53,351 bases of DNA, from contig DAISVU010000008.1 in the NCBI GenBank assembly GCA_036839975.1, forward strand, positions 1 to 53,351, in the 5' to 3' direction. The stretch's first letter is position 1; each line of letters opens with the position of its first letter. The translations under genes and the position numbers were made by a program. The notes below the pieces were generated by a model. The model was given only the letters and a program-made list of their open reading frames with translations, searched no databases and had not been told where the DNA came from. Of the stretch, positions 43,626 through 52,251 are shown piece after piece. This DNA is from RGIG7111 sp036839975. GTDB taxonomy: Bacteria; Bacillota; Clostridia; Peptostreptococcales; Anaerovoracaceae.

Positions 43626-45188
43626 ATGATAACAAAAGTCTTTTGGAAGCGGACATATCTTTTTTTTGAATACGACAGCGAAGATGCGGAGGAAATTGCC
43701 CTGTGCAGCAAAGAAAGCGGCCGTAAGGTTGTCATGCATTCAAAAGAACTTGGACCGGGTAAGCAGCGGGCAAAGCTCAATATTGCAATAGCTGAAGGCA
43801 GAGAAATGCTGGATGAGGGAATGTGGAGCGTTATTAATGAACACGAAGAAACAATACGGATATCTGATGAGGTCATGTTCGGGATAGAGGATATCTCAAG
43901 AGTATTCAGGTATTCGCAGGATATTTTTGCATATACGGTAACCTTCGAGCTCAATGGAGATGATCCTGAGAATATCGGGATCCGGATGAATGTGGCGTAT
44001 ATGCAGAAGAACGCGCATAAGAAAAAACAGCGAGGTAAGATACGCCTTATAAGAATGCTGGTAAATATTTACTATCAAATAATCGTCAGGCTTTCACCTA
44101 ATAAAGGCAATAGAGTGCTTTTTATGTCAGACAATATGGATCATATAAGAGACAATATGCTGGCCATTGACCGCAGGATAAGGGAACGCGGTCTCGACAG
44201 CGAATTTAAAGTTTCATATCATTTCCGTAATATCTTTGGGAAAAAACAGAGTTGTTTTGACTGGATCAGAGCGGTAAACGCTATTGCAAAAAATGATATA
44301 ATCTTTGTAGATGACTATGTGCCCGTTTTTTCGCTCATCAATCTGTACAAGACAAAGCTCATACAGACATGGCATGCGGGATTCGGATTTAAGCTGGTGG
44401 GATATGCGAGATTCGGGATAGGAGGATCTCCGCATCCTTTTGTTTCATGCCACAGAAAGTACGACTATGCGCTGGTTGGGAACGATCATTTAAGGGAGAT
44501 ATATTCAGAGGTGTTCGGGATCGAGGAAGAAGCTCTCCTGTCAACAGGCATGCCGAGACTGGATCATTTCCTGGACAGAGAGCATATGCATCGCTGCAGA
44601 CGGGCGCTCTATGAGAAGTACGGTATGCTTTTAGGCAGAAAGGTGATCCTGTTTGCCCCTACATACAGAGGGCTCAATCAGAAGAGCGCATATTATGATT
44701 ACGATAAGATCGATAGGGACAGGTTGTATAAGTGGTGCAAGGAAAACAACTTTTCGGTGCTTTTTAAAATGCATCATTTTATAGAGGAACCGTTCCCTGT
44801 CAAAGCTGAACATAGAGATCTTTTTATAGACGTTGCACAAGAGCAGATAAATGAACTTTTTTACATTTCAGACATCCTTATAACTGATTATTCATCATGC
44901 TTTTATGATTACCTGCTGCTCGGACAGCCGGTGCTGTTTTTCGTGTATGACAAAGCGTATTATTCCGCAACCCGCGGTGTGCACAGACCCATAGATTCGG
45001 TGGCTCCGGGGAAGATATGCAGAGATTTTGACGAGCTCATGACTGCATTGCAAAATGAAGATTACGGCAAGACGGAGGCAAAGGAGATGCTGATCGATAA
45101 ATGCAGGACATCGGATCTGTTTGCGAGCGATAAGGTCATAGATTTCGTATTGCTTGGTAAAGAGGTGCCCGGGATATGCAAAAAATAA
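43626..45188 (+). CDS. CDP-glycerol glycerophosphotransferase family protein (TagF/TarL-like)
   Basis: Transfers a polyol phosphate from a CDP-polyol to a wall polymer on a lipid carrier, at the inner membrane face. 520 residues: an N-terminal beta-rich domain of about 140 residues, then the GT-B transferase with LIQTWHAGFGFKL (catalytic His) near 243, ILFAPTYRG near 340, KMHHF near 380 and the CDP-binding LITDYSSCFYDYLLLGQPVL near 415. ATG after GGAG. First gene of the operon; overlaps the next by 13 bases. Whether it primes or polymerises is unclear. Confidence 0.88.
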   Translation: MITKVFWKRTYLFFEYDSEDAEEIALCSKESGRKVVMHSKELGPGKQRAKLNIAIAEGREMLDEGMWSVINEHEETIRISDEVMFGIEDISRVFRYSQDIFAYTVTFELNGDDPENIGIRMNVAYMQKNAHKKKQRGKIRLIRMLVNIYYQIIVRLSPNKGNRVLFMSDNMDHIRDNMLAIDRRIRERGLDSEFKVSYHFRNIFGKKQSCFDWIRAVNAIAKNDIIFVDDYVPVFSLINLYKTKLIQTWHAGFGFKLVGYARFGIGGSPHPFVSCHRKYDYALVGNDHLREIYSEVFGIEEEALLSTGMPRLDHFLDREHMHRCRRALYEKYGMLLGRKVILFAPTYRGLNQKSAYYDYDKIDRDRLYKWCKENNFSVLFKMHHFIEEPFPVKAEHRDLFIDVAQEQINELFYISDILITDYSSCFYDYLLLGQPVLFFVYDKAYYSATRGVHRPIDSVAPGKICRDFDELMTALQNEDYGKTEAKEMLIDKCRTSDLFASDKVIDFVLLGKEVPGICKK

Positions 45189-46288
45189 AACTGTCGGCGC
45201 TTAAATGTGCAGTGGGAGTATTAAAGGGCATATATGCTGTAGTCAAATTGATACCGCCGCGTGACAAGGTTACATTTATAAGCCGGCAGAGTGATGAGCC
45301 CGGCATCGATATCCGCCTGCTTGCGCAGGCTGTTAAGGACAGAAAGCCGAAATATGATACCGTTATTCTTTCAAAGAAACTCAATGGCGCCTCATACATA
45401 TTTCACATTTTAAAGCAGATATATCATATAAGCACCTCAAAAGTGGTTATATTGGACTCTTACTGCATAGCCATCAGCGTACTTAATCACAAGAAATCCC
45501 TTCAGGTAATTCAGATGTGGCATGCTATGGGCAGCATGAAAAAGTTCGGATATGCAATGCTCGGAAAAGAAGAGGGAAGCGATCCGGATGTGGCTCGGAT
45601 AATGAAGATGCACAGGGGTTATGATGAGATACTCATATCTTCAAAATGGTTTATAAGAGATTATGAAGAGGGTTTCAGGTCGGATCCTGCGATAGTTAGG
45701 GAAATCCCGCTTCCTAAAGCCGATCTTCTCACAAACAGGGAATATAAAGAGGCAGCTTGTGCTAAGCTGTACGCTAAATACCCATTTCTTGAAGAAAAGA
45801 AAAATATTATGTACTGTCCTACATTCAGAAAAGAAACTGATGAACGGAACAGTGAGAGCATAAAGAAGCTTATAGACTGCGTTGATTTTGAAAAGTACAA
45901 TTTTATATATAAACCGCATTCGCTCAGTGATACAAAAATCGAGGACGACAGGGTCTTCAGCGAGTACGATGAAAAATTTGAAATGATGTTTGCCTGTGAC
46001 TTTGTGATAAGTGACTACTCGAGTATAATATATGAAGCGGGGCTGCTGGGGCTGCCGGTATATCTGTATGCATATGACTGGGTAGAATACAGCACAAAAC
46101 GCGAGATAAACATAGATCTTGAAAAGGAGGTTCCTTCTGTGTTTACTTCAGATCCCGCAGAGATCATAAAGGCTATAGAAAAAAATGAGTTTGATCATGA
46201 GGCGTTCAGGATGTTTATCGATAAGAATATTGTTATGCCTGAGGGTAAAACGGTGTGCGAGGCGATCATAGACATCATGAATATATGA
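45176..46288 (+). CDS. CDP-glycerol glycerophosphotransferase family protein (TagB-like)
   Basis: 370 residues, close to the length of single-domain primases such as TagB. Contains a membrane-associating N-terminus, VIQMWHAMGSMKKFGYAMLG (catalytic His), MYCPTFRKET, YKPHSL, and FVISDYSSIIYEAGLLGLPV. TagB-type enzymes add the first glycerol-phosphate to the linkage unit, so this may be the primase for the same polymer, but that is inferred from length. Starts inside the end of the previous gene. Confidence 0.86.
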   Translation: MQKIKLSALKCAVGVLKGIYAVVKLIPPRDKVTFISRQSDEPGIDIRLLAQAVKDRKPKYDTVILSKKLNGASYIFHILKQIYHISTSKVVILDSYCIAISVLNHKKSLQVIQMWHAMGSMKKFGYAMLGKEEGSDPDVARIMKMHRGYDEILISSKWFIRDYEEGFRSDPAIVREIPLPKADLLTNREYKEAACAKLYAKYPFLEEKKNIMYCPTFRKETDERNSESIKKLIDCVDFEKYNFIYKPHSLSDTKIEDDRVFSEYDEKFEMMFACDFVISDYSSIIYEAGLLGLPVYLYAYDWVEYSTKREINIDLEKEVPSVFTSDPAEIIKAIEKNEFDHEAFRMFIDKNIVMPEGKTVCEAIIDIMNI

Positions 46289-46300
46289 AGGAGTCGGATA

Positions 46301-47008
46301 ATGAAAAATATATTACTTCTCATGATGGGAGGAAGCGGTACGAGGTTTGGCGCCGATATACCCAAGCAGTATGTTGAAATAGACGGAGTGCCTGTATTTG
46401 CATATATTCTCGAAAAATATTCAAAAATGAAAGAAATAGACGAGGTGGTTGCAGTTTCCCACAGAGACTGGACAGGCTTCGTCAGGGAATGGGCATCTAA
46501 GCTTGAGATATATGCAAAACTGCATATTGTTACAGGCGGAGATACGCGATCGGCATCGGTTTTGAACGGTCTTGTTGAAGCTTCGGCCTTTGCAGATGAT
46601 AAAGATGTCGTTTTGATACATGATGCGACCCATCCATATGTTGATGTGCAGGGCACAATAGATGTTATAAAAGCTGCAAGGGAATGCGGCGGCGCGACGC
46701 TGGCGCAGTATCAGTACGACACTGTCTACAGAAAAAATGCGAATGACATGCTGGAGGAAGTGATCCCCAGGGAAGTCGTTGCGGCAGGAGCAAGCCCCGA
46801 GGCATTTTTGTTCGGAGACATATACAGGATATACCGCGATACACCTGAAGAACAGTTTGAGATTATGACAAGCGCGGGGGCAATTGCGCTTGCAAACGAT
46901 ATTAAGATGAAGGTCATAAAGGCCAATATTATTAATCTGAAAATAACTTATCAGGAAGATATGGAGATCTTCAAAAAACTTGCGAAGACATATTTTTTTG
47001 AAGACTGA
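46301..47008 (+). CDS. IspD/TarI-family cytidylyltransferase
   Basis: Activates a polyol or erythritol phosphate with CTP. 235 residues with the nucleotide motif LLMMGGSGTRFGADIPKQY at the N-terminus and TGGDTRSASVLNGL. The loop that is HDAxRP in IspD and TarI reads HDATHPYVD: His replaces the usual Arg. Ends with ITYQEDMEIFKKL. In IspD the partner would be isoprenoid genes; here all neighbours are polyol-phosphate enzymes, so a TarI-like role making a CDP-polyol is far more likely. Confidence 0.87.
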   Translation: MKNILLLMMGGSGTRFGADIPKQYVEIDGVPVFAYILEKYSKMKEIDEVVAVSHRDWTGFVREWASKLEIYAKLHIVTGGDTRSASVLNGLVEASAFADDKDVVLIHDATHPYVDVQGTIDVIKAARECGGATLAQYQYDTVYRKNANDMLEEVIPREVVAAGASPEAFLFGDIYRIYRDTPEEQFEIMTSAGAIALANDIKMKVIKANIINLKITYQEDMEIFKKLAKTYFFED

Positions 47009-47070
47009 TATCCGAAGTAAGCAGATCAGTAGTTTTAAGAGAGGAGAATTAATCATAAAGGGAGGACAAA

Positions 47071-48402
47071 ATGGAAAATAATCCTATAAGAACGATGGTA
47101 ACTAAAAGACAGCTCGGAATACACTGCGGTGTACCTTCGTTTTGCAGCGCGGATAAAATCGTTATCGAATCAGTGCTTGAACAGGCGCAGCGTTTCGATG
47201 ACTTTGCCGTGATAGAAGCAACCTCAAACCAGGTAAACCAGTTTGGGGGATATAAAGATATGACTTCGCAGGATTTTAAGGAATACGTTTACCGCATAGC
47301 TGATAAGATAGGCTTTGACAGAGAAAAAGTAATACTGGGAGGAGATCACCTCGGCCCGCTTCCATGGGCTGACAGACCTGCGGCAGAGGCCATGGAAAAT
47401 GCGCGGGAACTTGTCAGGCAGTGCGTGCTTGCCGGATACAGGAAGATCCATCTTGATACATCGATGATGCTCGGAGATGATGATACGAGTGTCAGACTTT
47501 CAGACGATGTTATAGCGGAGAGGGGCGCGGTACTTTACAAGGCTGCAGAAGAAGCGTTCGAAGAAATTAAAAAGGATGCGCCGGATGCGCCGCATCCTGT
47601 ATTCGTAATCGGCAGTGAGGTACCTATCCCCGGCGGTTCTCAGGAGGAAGAAGACAGCGTGACTGTAACGGATCCTGATGCTTTTGAAAATACTCTGTTG
47701 GCTTATAAAAAGAAGTTTTCCGAAATGGGACTGGCTGACGCCTGGGATCATATAATCGCAGTAGTAGTTCAGCCGGGTGTTGAGTTCGGAGATGAAGGGA
47801 TCCATAAGTACAACAGAGAAGATGCAAGGAAGCTGTGTCACAGACTTCTGGAATATCCGGATATCGTGTTTGAAGGACACTCCACGGACTACCAGCCGCC
47901 AAAGCTGTTGAGAGAGATGGTTGAAGACGGAGTCGCTATACTCAAGGTCGGCCCGGCGCTGACATATGCGTTGAGAGAGGCTCTTTATGCGCTTTCGATG
48001 ATCGAAAAGGAACTGATACCGGAGCGGGACAGAGCAGATTTCATTGAGACTGTGGAATACGAAATGCTAAAAGAGCCCAAGGACTGGATAAAGCATTATC
48101 ATGGTGATGACTACCAGCAAAAAATAAAGAGAAAATACAGCTTTTCTGACAGGAGCAGATACTATACATCGCTTCCGGGTGTTGCAAATGCCGTGAGAAA
48201 GCTGTTTTCGAACCTTGATTCGGTTGATATACCGCTTGGCATGCTGCACCAGTACATGCCGCTTCAGTACCCTAAGGTAAGAGACGGGATGCTTGCTCTG
48301 AAAGCAAGGGAACTGGCAAAGGATAACGTTAAAATACTTGTTGAGGATTATAATTATGCGGTAAAAGTCAACTATATGATAAACGGGCTTTTCAACGGTT
48401 GA
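47071..48402 (+). CDS. GatZ/KbaZ/AgaZ-family protein (tagatose-phosphate aldolase subunit or 4-epimerase type)
   Basis: 443 residues. Motifs: ATSNQVNQFGGYKDMTSQDF near 50, GGDHLGPLPW near 90, HLDTSMMLGDDD, VIGSEVPIPGGS, VQPGVEFGDEGI and FEGHSTDYQPP near 270. In E. coli, GatZ is a non-catalytic partner of the aldolase GatY; other family members have been reported to epimerise C4 of ketohexose phosphates or ketohexuronates. No GatY lies nearby. With a GatD-like enzyme in the same operon, a likely job is making tagatose-6-phosphate from fructose-6-phosphate. ATG after GGGAGG. Confidence 0.88.
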   Translation: MENNPIRTMVTKRQLGIHCGVPSFCSADKIVIESVLEQAQRFDDFAVIEATSNQVNQFGGYKDMTSQDFKEYVYRIADKIGFDREKVILGGDHLGPLPWADRPAAEAMENARELVRQCVLAGYRKIHLDTSMMLGDDDTSVRLSDDVIAERGAVLYKAAEEAFEEIKKDAPDAPHPVFVIGSEVPIPGGSQEEEDSVTVTDPDAFENTLLAYKKKFSEMGLADAWDHIIAVVVQPGVEFGDEGIHKYNREDARKLCHRLLEYPDIVFEGHSTDYQPPKLLREMVEDGVAILKVGPALTYALREALYALSMIEKELIPERDRADFIETVEYEMLKEPKDWIKHYHGDDYQQKIKRKYSFSDRSRYYTSLPGVANAVRKLFSNLDSVDIPLGMLHQYMPLQYPKVRDGMLALKARELAKDNVKILVEDYNYAVKVNYMINGLFNG

Positions 48403-48406
48403 GGAA

Positions 48407-51178
48407 ATGGAAGAAAACAAGGGAAAATACGAAATATCGGTAATCGTGCTTATAAATAATGCACAGGAGATGAAAGCTTTCTATAGAAGGAACATTACGC
48501 TGATCGGCTCGCAGAAGCATGTACAATGGATACTGCTGTTCAGAGATAAATCGGATTACAGCGGCATATCGGTGCTGCGGAAGCATATGCAGAAAAGCAA
48601 TGTTTGCACGGTAGTGTGCGATGAAACGATACAGGACGCTTATAAAAAGGCGCTTGATGTCGCAGAGGGAAGATATATAAACATTTCCAATGAGTACATG
48701 ACATTTGCAGCCAACGTATTCCCTGTGGTGCGCAGGTGTATAAAAAGCGATCCCCGCTGCGGACTCATCTCTACGAACTATGCGATGTACAATCGTAAGA
48801 TATTTATTTCAAAGACTGCAAAGAGCATATATTCGAGATACCCGAAGAAGGAATATATCGAGATGCGGGAGGATCAGGAGATGCATTATTTTGCACATTC
48901 ATATTTTATAAGAAAAGATCTGCTTAGGCCGGAATTCTTTACAAATATATGCCATGAGGAGACAGAGACGATCGCGCTGCTTCATGCTATGAAAAAAGAG
49001 CGCAGAATGTTGTTCTTAGAAAATGTATATGTGTTCTATAAACGAGAAATAAGAAGGGGCAGCAGCAACTATTACGGCGCGCACAACATCGCATTCTATA
49101 CGGATTCACTTGTTGGAAATTTCCTGCCGCTCATGGAAGAATACAAGGAGACCGAAGAACCGCCCGTATGGCTTCAGCGGATAGTATATTATCTGCTTTA
49201 TATAAAATATTTCAATAATTACAATGCCAGAGACAAGGAGCTTCTGCATGATGATGCTTTGAAAGAATTTTATGCCGCATCTTCTGAACTTTTGAAGTAT
49301 ATAGATGACAGGATAATAACAGGAAACGTAGCGTATGAACAGCTGACGCCTCCGCTGGCTTTAAAATATCTGTTTATGTATCTCAAGCACGAAGGAGATG
49401 AGGAATACCTCAACAGGGACATGATATTTGAGACGGATCCGCAGGGAGAGCCGCATCTGTATTACTGCCTTGCCGGGCAAAGGTATGAAATAAGCGAGCA
49501 TGAGAGTGTGGAAACCAGAGCATTTAATGTCAAAGGCGATAATCTCAAATTAGATATGAGTTATTTTTCAGACGTGGTCGAAAAGAAGCACCCGGGAGCA
49601 ATAACGGCTTTTGTGAATAATGAGAAAGTCAAAGTACGAAGCATAGACATATATAATCTGACTAAAGTTTTCGGTCAGACAATACACAGAAGATACAACT
49701 TTCAGATAGATGTGCCTGTTTCTGAAACCTTAAAAGATAATACATCGATATCGTTTTATATGACAATCAACGGCGAAAAAAAGAAACTTCCGGTTACATT
49801 TCCGGCAGTTTCATCCAAGCTGATATCTACCTGTCCGAGTTCATACTGGCATTATAAAGATGATATCTATCTGATATATCAGAACAGAGAGCTTGTCTTC
49901 AGGAAATTTGATGAAGCTGAGACTGTAAAATGCGAAAGAGCACTGATTTCAGAGATCATGGCAGTCAGAAAGAATCCTGACAGTGCGTTAAACAGCAAAG
50001 ATATCAAAGCTATAAAGAAAACGAGAACAGAATATTTTAAAACAAAGGAAATGCTGAAAGGCAGAAGGATATGGATCCATTTCGATAAGCTTTTCAAAGC
50101 CGGGGATAATGGCGAATACATGTTCCGCTATTCCATGGCCAACGAAAGGAACGGAATCGAGCATTACTACATCATAAACGGAGAAGCTCCGGAATGTGAA
50201 AGACTTAAAAAGGAATTCCCGGGTCACATACTTATATACGGAACGCAGAAATGCAAGTCATATGGCCTGCTTGCGGAAAACATCATAGCAACGCACCCGG
50301 ATATAATAGAATTTCTCGGTATCGGTAAAACTGAAAAGCATTATGTTAAGGATCTGTACAATCCAAACCTCATCTGTATAGCACACGGTGTGACGATACA
50401 GAAGAACGCGGACTATCAAAACAGACTGTATGACAATACTATGTTCTATACGACAAGTTCCGAGTATGAGGTGGACCATTTGAAAAAGCCTGTATACGGA
50501 TACAGCGATGACGAGATAGCACTTACAGGCATGGCAAGATTTGACGGGCTTGTCAACAGAGATAAAAAGCAGATCCTTATAACCCCGACATGGAGAAGGA
50601 GCATAGTGGGGGATTCCGGCCGTAACACGGCAAGAAACTATTCGGATGCGTTCAGGCAGTCCAGTTACTATAAGATATACAACAGCCTTATAAATGATGA
50701 GCGCATAATACAGACAGCGAAGCGAAAGGGATATAGAGTCATTTTCCTCCTTCATCCGCTTATGAGTGCGCAGGCGGAGGATTATGACAGAAATGACTAT
50801 GTGGACTTTCTGCAGGCATCCGGCGACATGTCATATGAAAAGATTCTTACAGAATCCAGTCTTATGGTGACTGATTACTCCGGTATACATTATGATTTCG
50901 GATACATGCGGAAACCTGTCATATACTATCAGCCAAAGGAAGTCCCGATGAGATTTGAAGAGGGCGGCATGAAGTTTAAGACAATGGGGTTCGGTCCGTT
51001 GTGCACAGAATATGAGGAAGCAGTCAGCTTGATCTGTGAATATGTTGAAAATGATTGCAGAATGCCTGAAACATATAAAGCAAACGCAGATGATTTCTTC
51101 GCATTTGACGATTGCGGGAATTGTTCGAGGATATATGATGAGATATACAGGTGGACAGAAGACAGGAAAAATAAATGA
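48407..51178 (+). CDS. Large CDP-polyol phosphotransferase with degenerate GT2-like N-terminus (TarL/TagF-type polymerase)
   Basis: 923 residues. The N-terminal 230 residues resemble a family 2 glycosyltransferase (EISVIVLINNAQEMKAFY; ALDVAEGRYINISNEYM), but the acidic DDGS and DxD positions read FRDKS and NEY, so it is probably non-catalytic. A helical and beta-rich middle follows. The C-terminal third is a CDP-polyol transferase: CIAHGVTIQKNADYQNR, LITPTWRR, LLHPLMS, and MVTDYSGIHYDFGYMRKPVI. The size and layout fit a processive polymerase. Four bases after the GatZ-like gene; overlaps the next by four (ATGA). Confidence 0.86.
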   Translation: MEENKGKYEISVIVLINNAQEMKAFYRRNITLIGSQKHVQWILLFRDKSDYSGISVLRKHMQKSNVCTVVCDETIQDAYKKALDVAEGRYINISNEYMTFAANVFPVVRRCIKSDPRCGLISTNYAMYNRKIFISKTAKSIYSRYPKKEYIEMREDQEMHYFAHSYFIRKDLLRPEFFTNICHEETETIALLHAMKKERRMLFLENVYVFYKREIRRGSSNYYGAHNIAFYTDSLVGNFLPLMEEYKETEEPPVWLQRIVYYLLYIKYFNNYNARDKELLHDDALKEFYAASSELLKYIDDRIITGNVAYEQLTPPLALKYLFMYLKHEGDEEYLNRDMIFETDPQGEPHLYYCLAGQRYEISEHESVETRAFNVKGDNLKLDMSYFSDVVEKKHPGAITAFVNNEKVKVRSIDIYNLTKVFGQTIHRRYNFQIDVPVSETLKDNTSISFYMTINGEKKKLPVTFPAVSSKLISTCPSSYWHYKDDIYLIYQNRELVFRKFDEAETVKCERALISEIMAVRKNPDSALNSKDIKAIKKTRTEYFKTKEMLKGRRIWIHFDKLFKAGDNGEYMFRYSMANERNGIEHYYIINGEAPECERLKKEFPGHILIYGTQKCKSYGLLAENIIATHPDIIEFLGIGKTEKHYVKDLYNPNLICIAHGVTIQKNADYQNRLYDNTMFYTTSSEYEVDHLKKPVYGYSDDEIALTGMARFDGLVNRDKKQILITPTWRRSIVGDSGRNTARNYSDAFRQSSYYKIYNSLINDERIIQTAKRKGYRVIFLLHPLMSAQAEDYDRNDYVDFLQASGDMSYEKILTESSLMVTDYSGIHYDFGYMRKPVIYYQPKEVPMRFEEGGMKFKTMGFGPLCTEYEEAVSLICEYVENDCRMPETYKANADDFFAFDDCGNCSRIYDEIYRWTEDRKNK

Positions 51179-52251
51179 GTTTAAGCAATAAGAGGTTATC
51201 CCTTAATATAGTAACTAAATACAGGGATGCGTTATATGGGTTCGCGATTTTATGGATTGTGTTTTTCCACGCGAATGCGATAGATAATGTAGACTATTCA
51301 TTCGGTGTACATATATTGAGGCATTTCAGAACAATAATGAACAACGGCAGTGTGGGAGTCGATATATTTCTGTTTCTGTCTGGGATATCACTTTACTTCT
51401 CATTCAGAAAGGGTCCTACGCTTGATCAGTATATAAAGAGCAGAATGAGCCGAGTATTTCTCCCGCTTCTGATAATTGACGGAGGCTACTGGCTGGTCAG
51501 ATGCTTTTTTATCCAGAAAAGGCCTGAACTGTTCTTTACAAATATCACTACTCTCGGATTGTGGGAAACCGGTGACAGGATGATATGGTTCGTTTCACTG
51601 ATCGTGCTGCTGTATTTCCTATATCCGTATTTTTATGGATTTATTTATAAATCTCCGAACGATATGAGAGAAGTCATCATCCGCGGGATTGTACTTATGG
51701 TTTTGACATATGTGATAATAACAAGCTTTTCTTTTTCCAACAATAAGCTTTATGAAAACTGGGCAATTGCTATCACAAGGATACCTGTATTTATTTTTGG
51801 CTGCATGATGGGCAAATTTGTGTATGATGACAAAAAGATCCCCGGATTTTTCGGTTTGCTGTCAGTTGTGCTGACGCTGATATTCTTTGCCGTGCTTCAC
51901 ATAAATCTGCTTCATGATATCATAAGGCGTTACTGGTTTTTTGCAGGCGGCATTTCAGGAGCATATGCGCTTGCGCTAGTTTTTTCAGGTATCGACAGGC
52001 TTTGCGGAAAACGTGATTCTCTGATTATCAGGTTCTTCAACTGGATGGGAGGATTTTCACTTGAGCTTTATTTAAGCCACATTATGCTTAACCGGCTGTA
52101 CAGAGCGACAAGCTTTTACAGAGAAGGTAATTTATATAGATATACGGCAATGGCAGTTATTGCGATAATCTCAGCATGGCTGGCATCCAAACTGGTCGAT
52201 GTAATAAAAAGAAAGATCGATGATAAAGACAGAGAAAAGGAGGTAGCATAA
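51175..52251 (+). CDS. Acyltransferase 3 family membrane protein
   Basis: 358 residues, about ten membrane helices. The N-terminus carries the family histidine in LWIVFFHANA, and VGVDIFLFLSGISLYFSFRK near 60; SLELYLSHIMLNRLY lies near 295. These enzymes move acetyl or similar groups to extracytoplasmic sugars. In this operon it probably O-acylates the polymer, and the SGNH esterases next door may reverse it. Overlaps neighbours by four bases and one base, so it is tightly coupled. Confidence 0.88.
   Translation: MSLSNKRLSLNIVTKYRDALYGFAILWIVFFHANAIDNVDYSFGVHILRHFRTIMNNGSVGVDIFLFLSGISLYFSFRKGPTLDQYIKSRMSRVFLPLLIIDGGYWLVRCFFIQKRPELFFTNITTLGLWETGDRMIWFVSLIVLLYFLYPYFYGFIYKSPNDMREVIIRGIVLMVLTYVIITSFSFSNNKLYENWAIAITRIPVFIFGCMMGKFVYDDKKIPGFFGLLSVVLTLIFFAVLHINLLHDIIRRYWFFAGGISGAYALALVFSGIDRLCGKRDSLIIRFFNWMGGFSLELYLSHIMLNRLYRATSFYREGNLYRYTAMAVIAIISAWLASKLVDVIKRKIDDKDREKEVA

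Noticed and set aside
46301..47008. IspD of the isoprenoid pathway
   Set aside because: Its neighbours are all polyol-phosphate or teichoic-acid-type genes and its substrate loop differs, so a TarI-like role is more likely, though IspD activity is not excluded.
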